This document shows positions 44,800 through 58,329 of a stretch of DNA of 64,000 bases, piece after piece. Numbering within the stretch: position 1 is the first letter of the stretch; the number at the start of each line of letters is the position of its first letter. The stretch is from Liolophura sinensis (lineage: Eukaryota; Mollusca; Polyplacophora; Chitonida; Chitonidae), in NCBI RefSeq assembly GCF_032854445.1, contig NC_088305.1, forward strand, positions 4,591,606 to 4,655,605, given 5' to 3'. The notes beneath the pieces are model-generated. The model saw nothing but the letters and a program-made list of their open reading frames with translations. It made no database searches and was not told the DNA's origin. The position numbers were made by a program, and so were the translations under genes.

Positions 44800-46150
44800 G
44801 GGTCAGTATAGAATGAGTCAAACCTACCATGAAAAAAAAAACACCATCAAAACAAATATTAAACTAAAAAAAAAATTTGAATTTGATGATTCTTTATATG
44901 TTACATGACGTAACTTGACGTCCTGATCACAAGTCCGATCTTATTTTTGTTCTGCAGTGTATATTTTTGTTGCTGTTAAAGCTGCAAAAATGAAAATCGC
45001 TGCGTATAAAAAACTATACATGTACTGTATGCATGGTGAAAATTTGTTGATTTGCCACATCTGACACATTCACATATATATGCTATATAGTGTAATACAG
45101 TGTGCGGATGGCTACGAGGAATATGTATGTATCATGTATATGTTCTCTTAAATATCTGGTTTGCACTGCAGCTGCGATTAGGTCACCCTGTGCCATTTAG
45201 CAACTATATTAACATTTTCTTTAGCTGCTTACTGTAAAAGGCAGGACAATTGACAATATTACTCGACAGTGATTCAAGTTATGGTTAAAACAGTGTTAAA
45301 GCAAACACAGTTAGATGCTTTTTAAAACATTTTTTTTTTTTATTTTTGTTAAAACGGTGTTGGAACTGGCCTAAAATTTGCAAGGATATATATGCTATAA
45401 TCTAACATATAACAAAGTCACCCTGCTGTGTAATTGGTGGACTCCTTTACTGAGTAAAGCCGAGTCGTTACAAAACCGGGAGCCGAACGTAATGCTTAAC
45501 TTTTGGTATCGTATTGAAAGTTGAAATTTGGACACATTTGTCTTAAGATAATATATATCAAGTGGAAAAAAATGGGTTTTGCAAATCAGAAAAATAATCT
45601 TTAAGATCAAATTTGAAATTTTGGCGTAAGTTACAAATGGATAGGCGAAATGGTCGACAAGTCGTTCTAAAGGCAGATCTTTATAAAGCCACCCTGTTGA
45701 AAAGTCAGATCGTCGTAAAGTCATGCTGTTTTAAGGCCAAATTGTTGACCATAGAGTGCCAGAAGAAAAGCGTGTAACATCTACCCATGTGGTATACCTC
45801 CTCCCGACAGGGCTTCTGTTCCACCGCCCCCTGTGGAATAACGACAAAGGTAATTCCCTCACAAAACAGTTGAAAACTTTAAAAATACACATTAATATAC
45901 TTAATCTAAATCTTCCATATTAAATGTCTCATGTGGCAGGACCGTGGTCTCAAGTTACTCATTATGGAAGAATAATTCAAGGAGAGTAAGTTCGTAGGGG
46001 GATGGGGTGGGGGCGGGGGTTGTGGTGGTGGTAGTGGTTGTGTGGAGAGCCTATGAAACCCGCCATTGTCCCATATGTATGTGATACATTCTGAAAACGC
46101 GATATTGTCCCACATTTATAACTGTTCGTGTATGAAATGGCGCTAATTTC
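44800..46150. other. No gene; GT/G-rich patch near 45,995-46,045
   Basis: A G-rich patch (GGGATGGGGTGGGGGCGGGG) could form a quadruplex. It lies 120 bp before the 40-bp satellite. Confidence 0.45.
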
Positions 46151-46159
46151 TTCAAACAC

Positions 46160-49100
46160 TACAAAGAGTGTACTGTTAGCCTTGTAAACTCTCACAAAGT
46201 TCCCTGTGTATAGTGTTAGACTTGTAAAATCCCACATTTTCCCTGTGTAAAGTGTTACCCTTGTGAAATCCCACATTGTTCCCTGTGTATAGGGTTAACC
46301 TTGTAAAATCCCACAATGTTCCCTGTGTATAGTGTTAGCCTTGTGAAATCCCTCAATGTTCCCCGTGTATAGTGTTAGCTTTGTGAAATCCCACAATGTT
46401 CCCTGTGTAGAGTGTTAGCCTTGTAAAATCCCACAATGTTCCCTGTGTGTAGTGTTAGCGTTGTGCAATCCCACAATGTTCCCTGTGTATAGTGTTAGCC
46501 TTGTGAAATCCCTCAATGTTCCCCGTGTATAGTGTTAGCCTTGTGAAATCCCTCAATGTTCCCCGTGTATAGTGTTAGCTTTGTGAAATTCCACAATGTT
46601 CCCTGTGTATAGTGTTAGCTTTGTGAAATCCCACAATGTTCCCTGTGTATAGTGTTAGACTTGTAAAATCCCACAATGTTCCCTGTCTAGAGTGTTAGCC
46701 TTGTAAAATCCCACAATGTTCCCTGTGTGTAGTGTTAACGTTGTGCAATCCCATAATGTTCCCCGTGTATAGTGTTAGCTTTGTGAAATCCCTCAATGTT
46801 CCCCGTGTATAGTGTTAGCTTTGTGAAATCCCACAATGTTCCCTGTGTATAGTGTTAGCTTTGTGAAATCCAACAATGTTCCCTGTGAGTAGTGTTAGCT
46901 TTGTGAAATCCCACAATGTTCCCTGTGTGTAGTGTTAGCGTTGTGCAATCCCACAATGTTCCCTCTGTATAGTGTTAGCCATGTAAAATCTCACATTGTT
47001 CCCTGTGTATATTGTTAGTCTTGTAAAATCCCACAATGTTCCCTGTCTAGAGTGTTAGCCTTGTAAAATCCCACAATGTTCCCTGTGTGTAGTTTTAGCG
47101 TTGTCTAATCCCACAATGTTCCCTGTGTATAGTGTTAGCCTTGTAAAATCCCTCAATGTTCCCCGTGTATAGTGTTAGCTTTGTGAAATCCCTCAATGTT
47201 CCCCGTGTATAGTGTTGGCTTTGTGAAATCCCAGAATGTTCCCCGTGTATAGTGTTAGCTTTGTGAAATCCCACAATGTTCCCTGTGTATAGTGTTAGCC
47301 TGGTAAAATCCCACAATGTTCCCTGTGTGTAGTATTAGCGTTGTGCAATCCCACAATGTTCCCTCTGTACAGTGTTAGACATGTAAAATCTCACAATGTT
47401 CCCTGTGTGTAGTGTTAGCGTTGTGCAATCCCATAATGTTCCCCGTGTATAGTGTTAGCTTTGTGAAATCCCTCAATGTTCCCCGTGTAAAGTGTTAGCT
47501 TTGTGAAATCCCACAATGTTCCCTGTGTATAGTGTTAGCTTTGTGAAATCCCACAATGTTCCCTCTGTATAGTGTTAGCCATGTAAAATCTCACATTGTT
47601 CCCTGTGTATATTGTTAGTCTTGTAAAATCCCACAATGTTCCCTGTGTATAGTGTTAGCCTTGTAAAATCCCACAATGTTCCCTGTGTGTAGTGTTAGCG
47701 TTGTGTAATCCCACAATGTTCCCTGTGTATAGTGTTAGCCTTGTGAAATCCCTCAATGTTCCCCGTGTATAGTGTTAGCTTTGTGAAATCCCTCAATGTT
47801 CCCCGTGTGTAGTGTTGGCTTTGTGAAATCCCACAATGTTCCCTGTGTATAGTGTTAGCTTTGTGAAATCCCACAATGTTCCCTGTGTATAGTGTTAGCC
47901 TTGTAAAATCCCACAATGTTCCCTGTGTGTAGTATTAGCGTTGTGCAATTCCACAATGTTCCCTCTGTATAGTGTTAGCCATGTAAAATCTCACAATGTT
48001 CCCTGTGTATAGTGTTGGCCTTGTGCAATCCCACAATGTTCCCTGTGTGTAGTGTTAGCGTTGTGCAATCCCACAATGTTCCCTGTGTATAGTGTTAGCC
48101 TTGTGAAATCCCACAATGTTCCCTGTGTAGAGTGTTAGCTTTGTGAAATCCCACAATGTTCCCTGTGTATAGTGTTAGCCTGGTAAAATCCCACAATGTT
48201 CCCTGTGTATAGTGTTAGCCTTGTGAAATCCCACAATGTTTCCTGTGTGAAGTGATAGGTATGTGAAATCCCACAATGTTCCTTGTGTAAATTTTTACCA
48301 ACGTGAAATCAAACAATGTTCCCTGTGTATAGTGTTAGACTTGTGAAATATCACAATATTCCCTGTGTATAGTGTTAGCCTTGTACAATCCCACAATGTT
48401 CCCTGTGTAGAGTATAGGCGTTGTGCAATCCCACAATGTTCCCTGTGTATAGTGTTAGCCTTGTGAAATCCCACAATGTTCCCTGTGTAGAGTGTTAGCT
48501 TTGTGAAATCCCACAATGTTCCCTGTGTAGAGTGTTAGCCTTGTAAAATCCCACAATGTTCCCTGTGTAGAGTGTTAGCCTTGTAAAATCCCACAATGTT
48601 TCCTGTGTGAAGTGATAGGTATGTGAAATCCCACAATGTTCCTTGTGTAAAGTTTTACCAACGTGAAATCAAACAATGTTCCCTGTGTATAGTGTTAGCC
48701 TTGTGAAATATCACAATGTTCCCTGTGTGTAGTGTTAGCCTTGTGAAATATCACAATGTTCCCTGTGTGTAGTGTTGGCCTTGTACAATCCCACAATGTT
48801 CCCTGTGTAGAGTGTTAGCATTGTGAAATTCCACAATGTTCCCTGTGTGAAGTGTTAGGCATGTGAAATCCCACAATGTTCCCTGTGTATAGTGTTAGCC
48901 TTGTGCAATCCCACAATGTTCCCTGTGTAGAGTATTAGCATTGTGAAATCCCACAATGTTCTATGTGTAAAATGTTAACGTTGTAAAATCCCACATTTTT
49001 CGCTGTGTAAAGTGTTACCCTTGTGAAATCCCAACATGTTTCCTGTGTATAGTGTTAGCCTTGTGAAATCCAACAATGTTCCCTGTGTGTAGTGTTAGCT

Positions 49101-51822
49101 TTGTGAAATCCCACAATGTTCCCTGTGTATAGTGTTAGCCTGGTAAAATCCCACAATGTTCACTGTGTAGAGTGTTAGCCTTGTGAAATCCCACAATGTT
49201 TCCTGTGTGAAGTGATAGGTATGTGAAATCCCACAATGTTCCTTGTGTAAATTTTTACCAATGTGAAATCAAACAATGTTCCCTGTGTATAGTGTTAGAC
49301 TTGTGAAATATCACAATATTCCCTGTGTATAGTGTTAGCCTTGTACAATCCCACAATGTTCCCTGTGTAGAGTATTAGCGTTGTGCAATCCCACAATGTT
49401 CCCTGTGTATAGTGTTAGCCTTGTGAAATCCCACAATGTTCCCTGTGTAGAGTGTTAGCTTTGTGAAATCCCACAATGTTCCCTGTGTAGAGTGTTAGCC
49501 TTGTAAAATCCCACAATGTTCCCTGTGTAGAGTGTTAGCCTTGTAAAATCCCACAATGTTTCCTGTGTGAAGTGATAGGTATGTGAAATCCCACAATGTT
49601 CCTTGTGTAAAGTTTTACCAACGTGAAATCAAACAATGTTCCCTGTGTATAGTGTTAGCCTTGTGAAATATCACAATGTTCAATGTGTGTAGTGTTAGCC
49701 TTGTGAAATATCACAATGTTCCCTGTGTGTAGTGTTAGCCTTGTACAATCCCACAATGTTCCCTGTGTAGAGTGTTAGCATTGTGAAATTCCACAATGTT
49801 CCCTGTGTGAAGTGTTAGGCATGTGAAATCCCACAATGTTCCCTGTGTATAGTGTTAGCCTTGTGCAATCCCACAATGTTCCCTGTGTAGAGTATTAGCA
49901 TTGTGAAATCCCACAATGTTCTATGTGTAAAATGTTAACGTTGTAAAATCCCACATTTTTCGCTGTGTAAAATGTTACCCTTGTGAAATCCCAACATGTT
50001 TCCTGTGTATAGTGTTAGCCTTGTGAATTCACACAATGTTCCCTGTGTATAATGTCAGAATTGTAAAACCCCACATTGTTCTTTGCGTATTGTGTTGGCT
50101 TTGTAAAATCTCACAATGTTCCCTGTGTAAAGTGTTGGCCTTGTAAAATCCCACGTTGTTCCTTGTCTATAGTGTTATCCTTGTGGAATCCCACATTGTT
50201 CCTTGTGTATAGTGTTAGCTTTGTGAAATCCCACATTGTTCCCTGTGTATTGTGTTGGCCTTCTGCAATCCCACAATGTTCCCTGTGTATATTGTTAGTC
50301 TTGTGAAATCCCACACTGTTCTCTGTGTATAGTGTTAACTTTGTAAAATCCCACAGTGCTCCCTGTGTAGAGTGTTAGCTTTGTAAAATCCCACAATGTT
50401 CCCTGTGTATAGTGTTAGACTTGTGAAATCCCACAATGTTCCCTGTGTATAGTGTTAACTTTGTAAAATCCCACAGTGCTCCCTGTGTAGAGTGTTAGCT
50501 TTGTAAAATCCCACAATGTTCCCTGTGTATAGTGTTAACTTTGTAAAATCCCACAGTGCTCCCTGTGTAGAGTGTTAGCTTTGTAAAATCCCACAATGTT
50601 CCCTGTGTATATTGTTAGTCTTGTGAAATCCCACAATGTTCCCTGTGTATAGTGTTAACTTTGTAAAATCCCACAGTGCTCCCTGTGTAGAGTGTTAGCT
50701 TTGTAAAATCCCACAATGTTCCCTGTGTTTAGTGTTAACTTTGTAAAATCCCACAGTGCTTCCTGTGTAGAGTGTTAGCTTTGTAAAATCCCACATTGTT
50801 CCCTGTGTAAAGTGTTAGCATTGTGCAATCCCAGAATGTTCCCTGTGTATAATGTCAGCTGTAAAATCCCACATTGTTCTTTGTGTATAGTGTTAGTTTT
50901 GTGCAATCCTAAATTGTTCCCTGTGTATAGTGTTAACCTTGTGAAATGCCACATTGTTCCCTGTGTATTGTGTTCGCTTTGTGCAATTCCACAATTTTCC
51001 TTGTGTGTAGTGTTAGCCTTCTGCAATCCCACAATGTTCCCTGTGTAAAGTGTTAGCCCTGTGCAATCCCACATTGTTCCATGTGTACAGTGTTAGCCTT
51101 GTGAAATCCCACAGTTGTCCCTGCGTATGGTGTTAGCCTTGTAAAATCCCACAATGTTCCCAGTGTATAGTGCTAGCCTTGTGAATCCCCTCGATGCCCC
51201 TTGTGCATGGTGTTAGGCTTGTGAAATCCCACGATGTTCTCTGTGTATAAAGCTAGCCTTGTGAAATCCCACGATGTTCCCTGTGTATAGTTTTAGCTTT
51301 GTGAACTCCCACAATATTCCCTGTGTTTGGTGTTAGCGTTGTGAAATCCCACGATGTTCTCTGTGTATAATTCTAGCCTTGTAAAATCCCACGATGTTCC
51401 CTGTGTATAGTGTTAGCATTGTGAAATCGCACGATGTTCTCTGTGTATAATGTTAGCCTTGTGAAGTCCCACAATGTTCCCAGTGAAATCCCACAATGTT
51501 TCCTGTGTTTAGTGTTAGCATTGTGAAATCCCACGATATTCTCTGTGTATAATGCTAGCCTTGTGAATTCCCACGATGTTCCCTGTGTACAGTGTTAGGC
51601 TTGTGAAGGCCCACGATGTTCTCTGTGTAAAATGCTAGCCTTGTAAAGTCTCACGATGTTCCCTGTGTACAGTGCTAGGCTTGTGGAATTGCTCAATGTT
51701 CCCTGTGTAAAGTGTTAGGCTTGTGAAATTGCACAATGTTCCCTGTATTTAATGTTGGCCTTGTGAATTCTCACACTGTTCCCTGTGTATAGTGTTAGCC
51801 TTTTGAAATCCCACAATGTTCT
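46160..51822 (+). repeat. 40-bp satellite array, ~140 copies
   Basis: Monomer: CCCTGTGTATAGTGTTAGCC plus TTGTGAAATCCCACAATGTT. From about 46,261 to 50,857 the 40-bp phase is unbroken, about 115 monomers without an indel; after that small indels appear. Higher-order periods are visible: 600 bp (15 monomers, for example 46,981 with 47,581 and 47,101 with 47,701) and 960 bp (24 monomers, about 48,121-49,080 repeated at 49,081-50,040). From 50,341 to 50,800 a dimer with CCACAGTGCT alternates. The minus-strand frames it creates are by-products of the period. Confidence 0.97.
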
Positions 51823-51829
51823 AGTAGTG

Positions 51830-53160
51830 TAGCTTCTTTTTATATCACTGCAATGTTTTTTACGTATAATGCTACATTCTTTAAGCGCCACATTGTCCAT
51901 CATGTTTGGAGTTATTTTCTTGAATCGTTGCAGTATAGCCAAAAAGATCATGTATTCTGCTACTCGAATACATTGTACAAAGATACAAGGGGCCACTTTT
52001 ACAAAATTCTGTAAGTCATATTTTGGTAGCCATTTTCATCAACGGCGTTACCTAGGTTACAGTGCCATAAGATCACGTCAATTTTCGAGAAAAGTTACGA
52101 CAACTTGATTTGAGAAGTTTTGTGAAATTTTATATAGACCTATGAACTTAAAATCTCAGGTGTGATCAGATTTGGTGATAAACTGGGATCCTTTACTTTC
52201 AAACCATCATTTTACCCACTCCAACGAAATTTAACCGGCAAGCTGACGTCCTGCAAAGCATACAGCTAGTCTACCTGGAACAGTATACCGATTCACATCA
52301 CAGAACGGCTGTTTTCAACATTTGTTTGTTTTTGGGATGTCATAAATATCGGCTGTAAGTAAGGTAACTGGATATTGTTTGTTTATTGTTGAGCATAGCA
52401 ATTACTCATAAACCACTGTCTACAATTTTAGCGAGACAATTTTATTGTCAAAATATGTGGAAAATGTCTATAATTGCGTCTGGAAAGTTCGGATAACCAT
52501 TACCCGTTGAATGTTTTTTGAATTTTTGACTTACCTACACGCAAAGCAGCCATTGTACACAATGCAATACCGTCAATTGTCATCTCCTTGCTATTTTTTT
52601 CCAGTTTGACGCAGTTTTCTTTTTCTTTTCTATGGGTACAGAGTCCACGGTTAGAGTTGTACTTCCATCCTGCTTTGCAGGCATTTAAGCCTCCTATGCC
52701 GAATGCGCTCTCTATTCCTGAAATATAGTGAAAGCAGACATGCAGATTACCAGTGGTGTAAGTAAATATTTCTTCAATTGTTTATTTCTTTATTTATGTA
52801 TTTATATCTTTTTATTTATTCCTTGTTTAACGACTCACTCTAGAATTTTCATTTCTAGAAGACGTCAGTTTTGTGTTTAGAAGAAACAGGCGCATCCCGG
52901 AGTGGACTACTGGCCTTAACTAGCATTTGACGCATCATACAACCTGATCGCCAGTCTGAATCAAGGACAGTTGAGACTTCATGTTATTGTATATTAACTA
53001 TGATAACACATCATGTTGATTACTTCTATGCAAAATTTCTGCCCACCGTAATAGCTATACTCTGTTAGTATATGTTTTACCGACTCTCCCATATATGGTA
53101 TTCATGCGAAATTCCATCACACATGTACTTTGCATTGTATTAATGTGTTTGTATATAAAC
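51830..53160. other. No gene seen
   Basis: Nothing I can support. A short AT-rich (TTTA)n stretch lies at 52,780-52,820. Confidence 0.45.
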
Positions 53161-53169
53161 ATGATGTTG

Positions 53170-53290
53170 CTAGAGCATTTTGAGTAATTCTAGAGCAGTG
53201 ACGTGCAACTAACATCAAAGCATTTTTTTAACATGGTGTGAGGGGGAGTGTAATTTGCTCCTATGTAAGCTGCTGTTACTGGAAAATCAT
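53170..53290 (-). repeat. Fragment of dispersed repeat M
   Basis: TTTTGAGTAATTCTAGAGCAG and GGGAGTGTAATTTGCTCC match repeat M in reversed orientation. Confidence 0.5.
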
Positions 53291-53959
53291 GGAGAAGATA
53301 ACATCCTAGCTAGTCACATTGTCACACCGGGACAACCAATCCCATTCCAGTGCTGTGCGTCAAGAAGCAACAAGTAACACCTCTTAAACGTTTTTTGGTA
53401 CCCTACCTGGATTCGGTGTGAAATTGTTATATAGCAGACGTATACTCAAGTCATAAGCATTTTTCTGAATAATAGGGCTTTAACGTAGATAAGTTCATAA
53501 TTTGTCTAGTACACATACATGATAAACACATTCTATTGATACAGATGAAAAGGCGCCTAAATTATAAACCCACAAGTTTTACTGAAACGTTTCTACACTT
53601 ACCCTCGAAACAAAGTGCTACGCAGAGCAAAACGAAAATGCAATTAGCGTTGATTTAGTCGACTATTTATGAACACCTATAGTCTAGCAGCATGATCGAG
53701 GCTATGGAATTTCAGCTGTACCTGTTATATACGGCTTGGCGATCAAGTAGGGAACAGAAAATCATTTAAGTCGCTGAAATGTAAAACAGCATATACAACC
53801 GTCAATGCGGTGGTTGACAGCGCTAATTGTCAGTGGTAGAAAAGTACTTGACATGACAAGTTATAGCATTTGCTGCACAAATTTAAGAATGGGGAAGATT
53901 TAAAGTATCTGCGGGTAGGACAGTTGTGAATTATATAGAAGCCGGAATACCACACCCTA

Positions 53960-54250
53960 TGCTACAAAGAAGACTGCAACATAGAGAGCAAAACCAGGGT
54001 AGCGACCGCAGTGTGATAGTTGCGTGACAAATGGTCATACATAATCGTCGAAATACGATCTTTTGTTGATTTACATCAGTTTATTGTTACCATTTACGTA
54101 AATGCTTAAATAGTAGCCAATTACACGCCTCCTATAGCACCATGGCTTAGGCAGAATTACGTAACAAAATTTTAAGTGATATTAATTGCGATATAATAGA
54201 CGTCGCCTGTCTAGAATTACTCAAAATGTCGGAATGTCATCCATTCCTGT
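53960..54250 (+). repeat. Dispersed repeat M
   Basis: CATAGAGAGCAAAACCAGGG, GACAAATGGTCATACATAAT, TTACGTAAATGCTTAAATAG, AGCACCATGGCTTAGGC and CTAGAATTACTCAAAATG, in the same order as at 36,172. Confidence 0.65.
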
Positions 54251-54259
54251 AACAATAGT

Positions 54260-55079
54260 CCACACTGTTTATACAAGTACTTTCTTACACGACATACCTG
54301 TCCATGATGCGGTGACGATTCCCAACACGAGGAGTAGGGCAGACAATCCCCCACCACCCATTACTCTCTATGCCTATAGTTTTGTGAAATCTTGTATTCC
54401 AGTCAGAGAACCTTATGACTCAACATCTGCTGTAAAAGAACAGCGTGTGTGCAACTAGCATTGTGTCCATCCCTTTTATGAGTTAAATATTTCCATATAA
54501 GCCCCTTGCAATCGGTAACAGCTGCGTACAGTTGACACAGCGTGAAAATTATTGTCATTTTTCATACGTTTGAAATAGTTTAACTCCATAGTTCAAACCG
54601 AGGTATTATTCTACTATCAATAGACCGATCGTCTTCACAGTTTGACTGGGCAGATTTGCGGGGCAGGAAATCGGAATGCCCGCGGTAAAGCACCGAACTA
54701 AGGTCAGTTCCTGGTGACAAGTGGTCCTTAGCAAACGTTCGACAGTAGAAATCGCCACACGGTAGTCACTGACGGGTTACTGTTACAAAGGCCCCATAAA
54801 CAGCGATGGGCGGTAAATATTCACATTCCGCTTAAAGTGACGTACATAAATTTTTGGGTTGACTTCTGCTGTGAAGTATTTGGCCTACGATTTGATAAAC
54901 GAGTACCCATTATTGATTATTGAGACAGCTGTTTGTAATCTTATTTCACATCTTTAACTCATGAAACTGACAGACGTCATATCTAACATCTCGTAAACTC
55001 AATTACGTGCCATGTTATATTAATTTCTTCTCTTCAATGAACGACAGAATCTGTGAGTTAATTGTACCATATGCACTGC
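54260..55079. other. No gene seen
   Basis: Short open frames only, none convincing. Confidence 0.45.
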
Positions 55080-55228
55080 TATATTTATTAATTTATTTGT
55101 TTTATTGGTGTTTTACGCTGTACTCAAGAATATTTCACTTGCACGACGGCGGTCAGCATTATGGTGGGAGGAAACCCATGACCATCCTCAGGTTGCTGGT
55201 ATACCTGCCCACTTACGGGAGGAAACAC
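55080..55228 (-). mobile_element. SINE-A, 5'-truncated
   Basis: Tail, 3' region (TACTCAAGAATATTTCACTT) and a shortened body (GGAGGAAACCCATGACCATC). No tRNA head. Confidence 0.85.
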
Positions 55229-55327
55229 TGCTACATGATGGCTTTGTTTACTGTACTGTATTAGTCCCATTATAAATACTTAGAAAACTGTGACATTCAA
55301 TAAGAAAGTGCAAACCAATACTGTCTT

Positions 55328-55402
55328 CACTGGTTAACCCCCTTGGTATCAACACTGGTTAACCCCCTTGGTATCAACACTGGTTAACCCCCTTGGTATC
55401 AA
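55328..55402 (+). repeat. Three exact 25-bp tandem copies
   Basis: Unit CACTGGTTAACCCCCTTGG plus TATCAA, three identical copies. Identity of all three points to a recent slip. Confidence 0.95.
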
Positions 55403-55831
55403 GTACGTACTTAATGTGACAGATTATAATGGATCAATTTTAATTTAAGTATTTTTTTTCAGATTGAAAAATAAGTGCGAAACGCAAGACTATCACTACA
55501 GAAGTTATGAATTTTAGACTAATCAACGGCAAGTTTAATCTACTGCAGTTGACATACAAAGCAGGGTATATACATGTATGACGCGTCTAATTAGCACTTG
55601 ACATATATCACTGAAACAAATCCCGTTATTTCACCGTTATATGAATGTGATAAACAAAAATCATGAAAGGAAATCTAATAAGTAAACAAGTTTAAGTCAT
55701 TGTGCCTGCAGAAATAAACAGCACAGCAGAATATTATCTGAGGAGGTAAACTTTAATTGCGTGACACACTCCATGTTGTTTAAAGGTCACCTCAATGGTA
55801 TGTTTGCACACTATCCTCAGTTGACAGCGGG

Positions 55832-56014
55832 GCCTTCCGTGGCTCAGTTGATTAGCGCGCTAGCGCAACGTAATGACACAGGAGCTTCTCACAATGCGGT
55901 CGCTGTGACCGCGCATGCCGGTTTCTTCCCAGGCAATAATGCGGGCCGCCGTCGTATAAGTGAAATATTCTTGAGTATGGCATAAAACACAAATCAAATA
56001 AATAAACAAATAAG
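55832..56014 (+). mobile_element. SINE-A with internal deletion
   Basis: Head (GTGGCTCAGTTGATTAGCGC) and tail (AAGTGAAATATTCTTGAGTA) are present, but most of the body between them is missing. Flanks TCAGTTGACAGCGGG (55,817-55,831) and TCAATTCACAGCGGG (56,015-56,029) form a worn 15-bp target duplication (13/15). Confidence 0.88.
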
Positions 56015-56029
56015 TCAATTCACAGCGGG

Positions 56030-57950
56030 AAAGAATAGTGTTTTCCTATACTATTCCGATGTCTCCCACATACCTGGTACTAATCCCGTTACTTTATGGC
56101 TCACGCGTGTTGCAACGTTAAGTTATGGCAACGTCAATTGCACACTGGCCATTCATTGCTCAACGTGAACAGCTTGTGCTATCGATTGAAGGAATGTGGA
56201 ATAGGGAATTTGTGATCAAATTCGAAAAAGGTGTGTCACAGCGCAAATACATTTAATGTCAACAACGAAAATGTTCACAGCTGGTTTAAATAGTAAGTCT
56301 TTGGGACACTATACATCAAGCAGTCGTCACTTCTCATTCACCACTACGATGCCCTAGCCCATTTTAAAACTGCGAGGGTTAAGCAAGATTCATAATAGCA
56401 AAGTCGTTTTTTTTTTCACTCGTACGTAAATTACAGTTTTTCCTGTGAGAAATCTTTCACTTGTACGTTGACGGTCAGTGCTAAATATGGAGGAAACTAG
56501 AGTGCCTTGTGTAAGCCACTTATACGTACTTATGCGCCGATCGAGTGGTCTTAGCGAATGTGTGTAAGTCAACCAAGTCGTCATCGATCACTTATTGTCA
56601 CAAATGCCCCAAGGACAGTAAAGAGAGCGAATGTCGACAAATTCCCCAGTTGTCTATACCTGCTGAGGTCATGAATGGAGCAAGCTTAGCATAGAATTTA
56701 TGTTTTGCATATTTGTTTTTAGTTTATTTTTGGACATGTACATTTATTCCATGTAAATGAATACTTCTGCATTTTAAACCTAATTCTGGGTAAGCCACAG
56801 CACTGGGGTGGGGGTGTTGGTGAAGGGGTAGGGGGTGATTGCAAGACGATATTATTTAAGCATTTACACTAACAGTTAGAATACCATCGTGACTGGATGT
56901 AAATAAAAAGTATTCTGAAAACAAAGCCTCATGTTCACACAGATTCTCATTCATGACCTCAGCAGGTTAGCATTTCAGAATCTAATTTAAAATTAAATTC
57001 GTCCAATTTCTTTGCTTCTCTGGATCTTTGTACAGAAGAAGTACAGTCTCCATGGCTTCAATGTTCAACAGTCTTCATCAGTTGTTCAAGTACGCCATAG
57101 GGCAAGGAGTTGTAAACTTAAGTCTAGAGCCCAGTGCTTGTACACATTAGAGTAAGAGGGAAGCTATCCTATTCTTCACCTTAGTTTTCACAGCCAGGCC
57201 AGTGAAATCTCGAACTTTGTAAAAATAAACACGAGGCCCCTAGGCCGAACAAATTCTTATTTACAATGTAGTAAGTGTTGGGTACACCTGTAATTCAGCC
57301 AGCTAAATGATCTCACTCGTTATTAATATTCTTACAATTACCTTGTCGATCGACTACTGACCGAATGAACGTTAGAAATAAATTATAAAATATGGAGGTA
57401 GTACATTTAACTTTGATGAATTAGACAAACCTAGATGTAGGGTTTACCAGCAGGGATTTTACCATACCCATGCAGCCTTGGTCACACATCTTTCCTCTGT
57501 GACTGTTCATGCCAATCAGATTAATTCGCCATCAGATATATAAATGAGAGATAAACACCAACTAACCAATTAATTAATTGGTCGACCCATACTACATGTA
57601 TATTAGAACCAAGAAGCCATTAACCATTAAGCCAGCCCAGCATTATGGAAGCTTTACTGACCAAGTAACAGCAGTATAAGTGTATCCATTTTATTATTTT
57701 TGGTAACAAGTTAACCATTCTTATAGGATGTCTGCCACACCCTTGACGGCTTGGCTCATAGCAAAGAATGGTGGAGAGATAACTGCACATTACAACTGCA
57801 TGGCTGGGTAACGATGATTCTATAAACATAGCATACTTGGATCAACCGATATGTTTAGTGGTAAAATTGTCCATGTTTGCCCATTATTTGTTTATCATGG
57901 TAAATTGGTAATTTATAAAGGCCCATGTGGATCTGCTGACGCAATCTCCT
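56030..57950. other. No gene; M fragment with G-rich tract at ~56,770-56,890
   Basis: GTTGGTGAAGGGGTAGGGGG and TTTAAGCATTTACACTAACAG mark a reversed M fragment whose G-rich part fits a quadruplex pattern. The rest is featureless to my reading. Confidence 0.5.
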
Positions 57951-57960
57951 TTTGGGCTGA

Positions 57961-58322
57961 TCGGCCCTGATAGAACAGTTGATAGAGCGTCCGCTTCGGG
58001 AGCGGTAGATCCAGGGTCAATCCTGGGTCGAGTCACACCTAAAACCGTAAAAGAGCAAGTTGTAACTTTCTTCGTTTGGCGTTCAGAATGAAGGACATAG
58101 TGCAACGACCCGTATCAGTATAATGGCTCAGGCGGTGCGGATTTCTTGCCTTCGGTAAGGGGTCTCAGTGAAGCAGCATTAGATAAAACAGCGGCGGAAA
58201 TCTGTCCTGTAACAATGAGTCATATTACATGCACTCTAAGGATTCCTTCGTCGTCATATGGCTGAAAAACTGTTAAGTACGACGTTAAATCTCAAGCACT
58301 CACTCACTCACTCACTCACTCT
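57961..58322 (+). mobile_element. SINE-B, full length
   Basis: GGCCCTGATAGAACAGTTGA head, anticodon-like arm CCGC-TTCGGGA-GCGG (anticodon CGG, as tRNA-Pro) and B-box-like GGGTCAATCCTGGG. It ends in a (CACT)n run. Flanks CCTTTTGGGCTGA and CTTTTTTTGGCTGA may be a worn target duplication. Confidence 0.88.
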
Positions 58323-58329
58323 TTTTTTG

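Noticed and set aside
47095-48516. Minus-strand open frames of 73 codons repeated every 600 bp in the 40-bp satellite
   Set aside because: They arise because three 40-bp monomers make 120 nt free of stops in one frame. They follow the array period and have no start or domain logic of their own.
50076-51074. Longer frames (67-99 codons) on both strands of the same satellite
   Set aside because: Same cause: low stop density of the monomer. The presence of frames on both strands at once argues against coding.
46160-51822. CRISPR-like or minisatellite-gene reading of the 40-bp repeats
   Set aside because: No unique spacers, and 40 is not a multiple of three. Satellite is the plain explanation.
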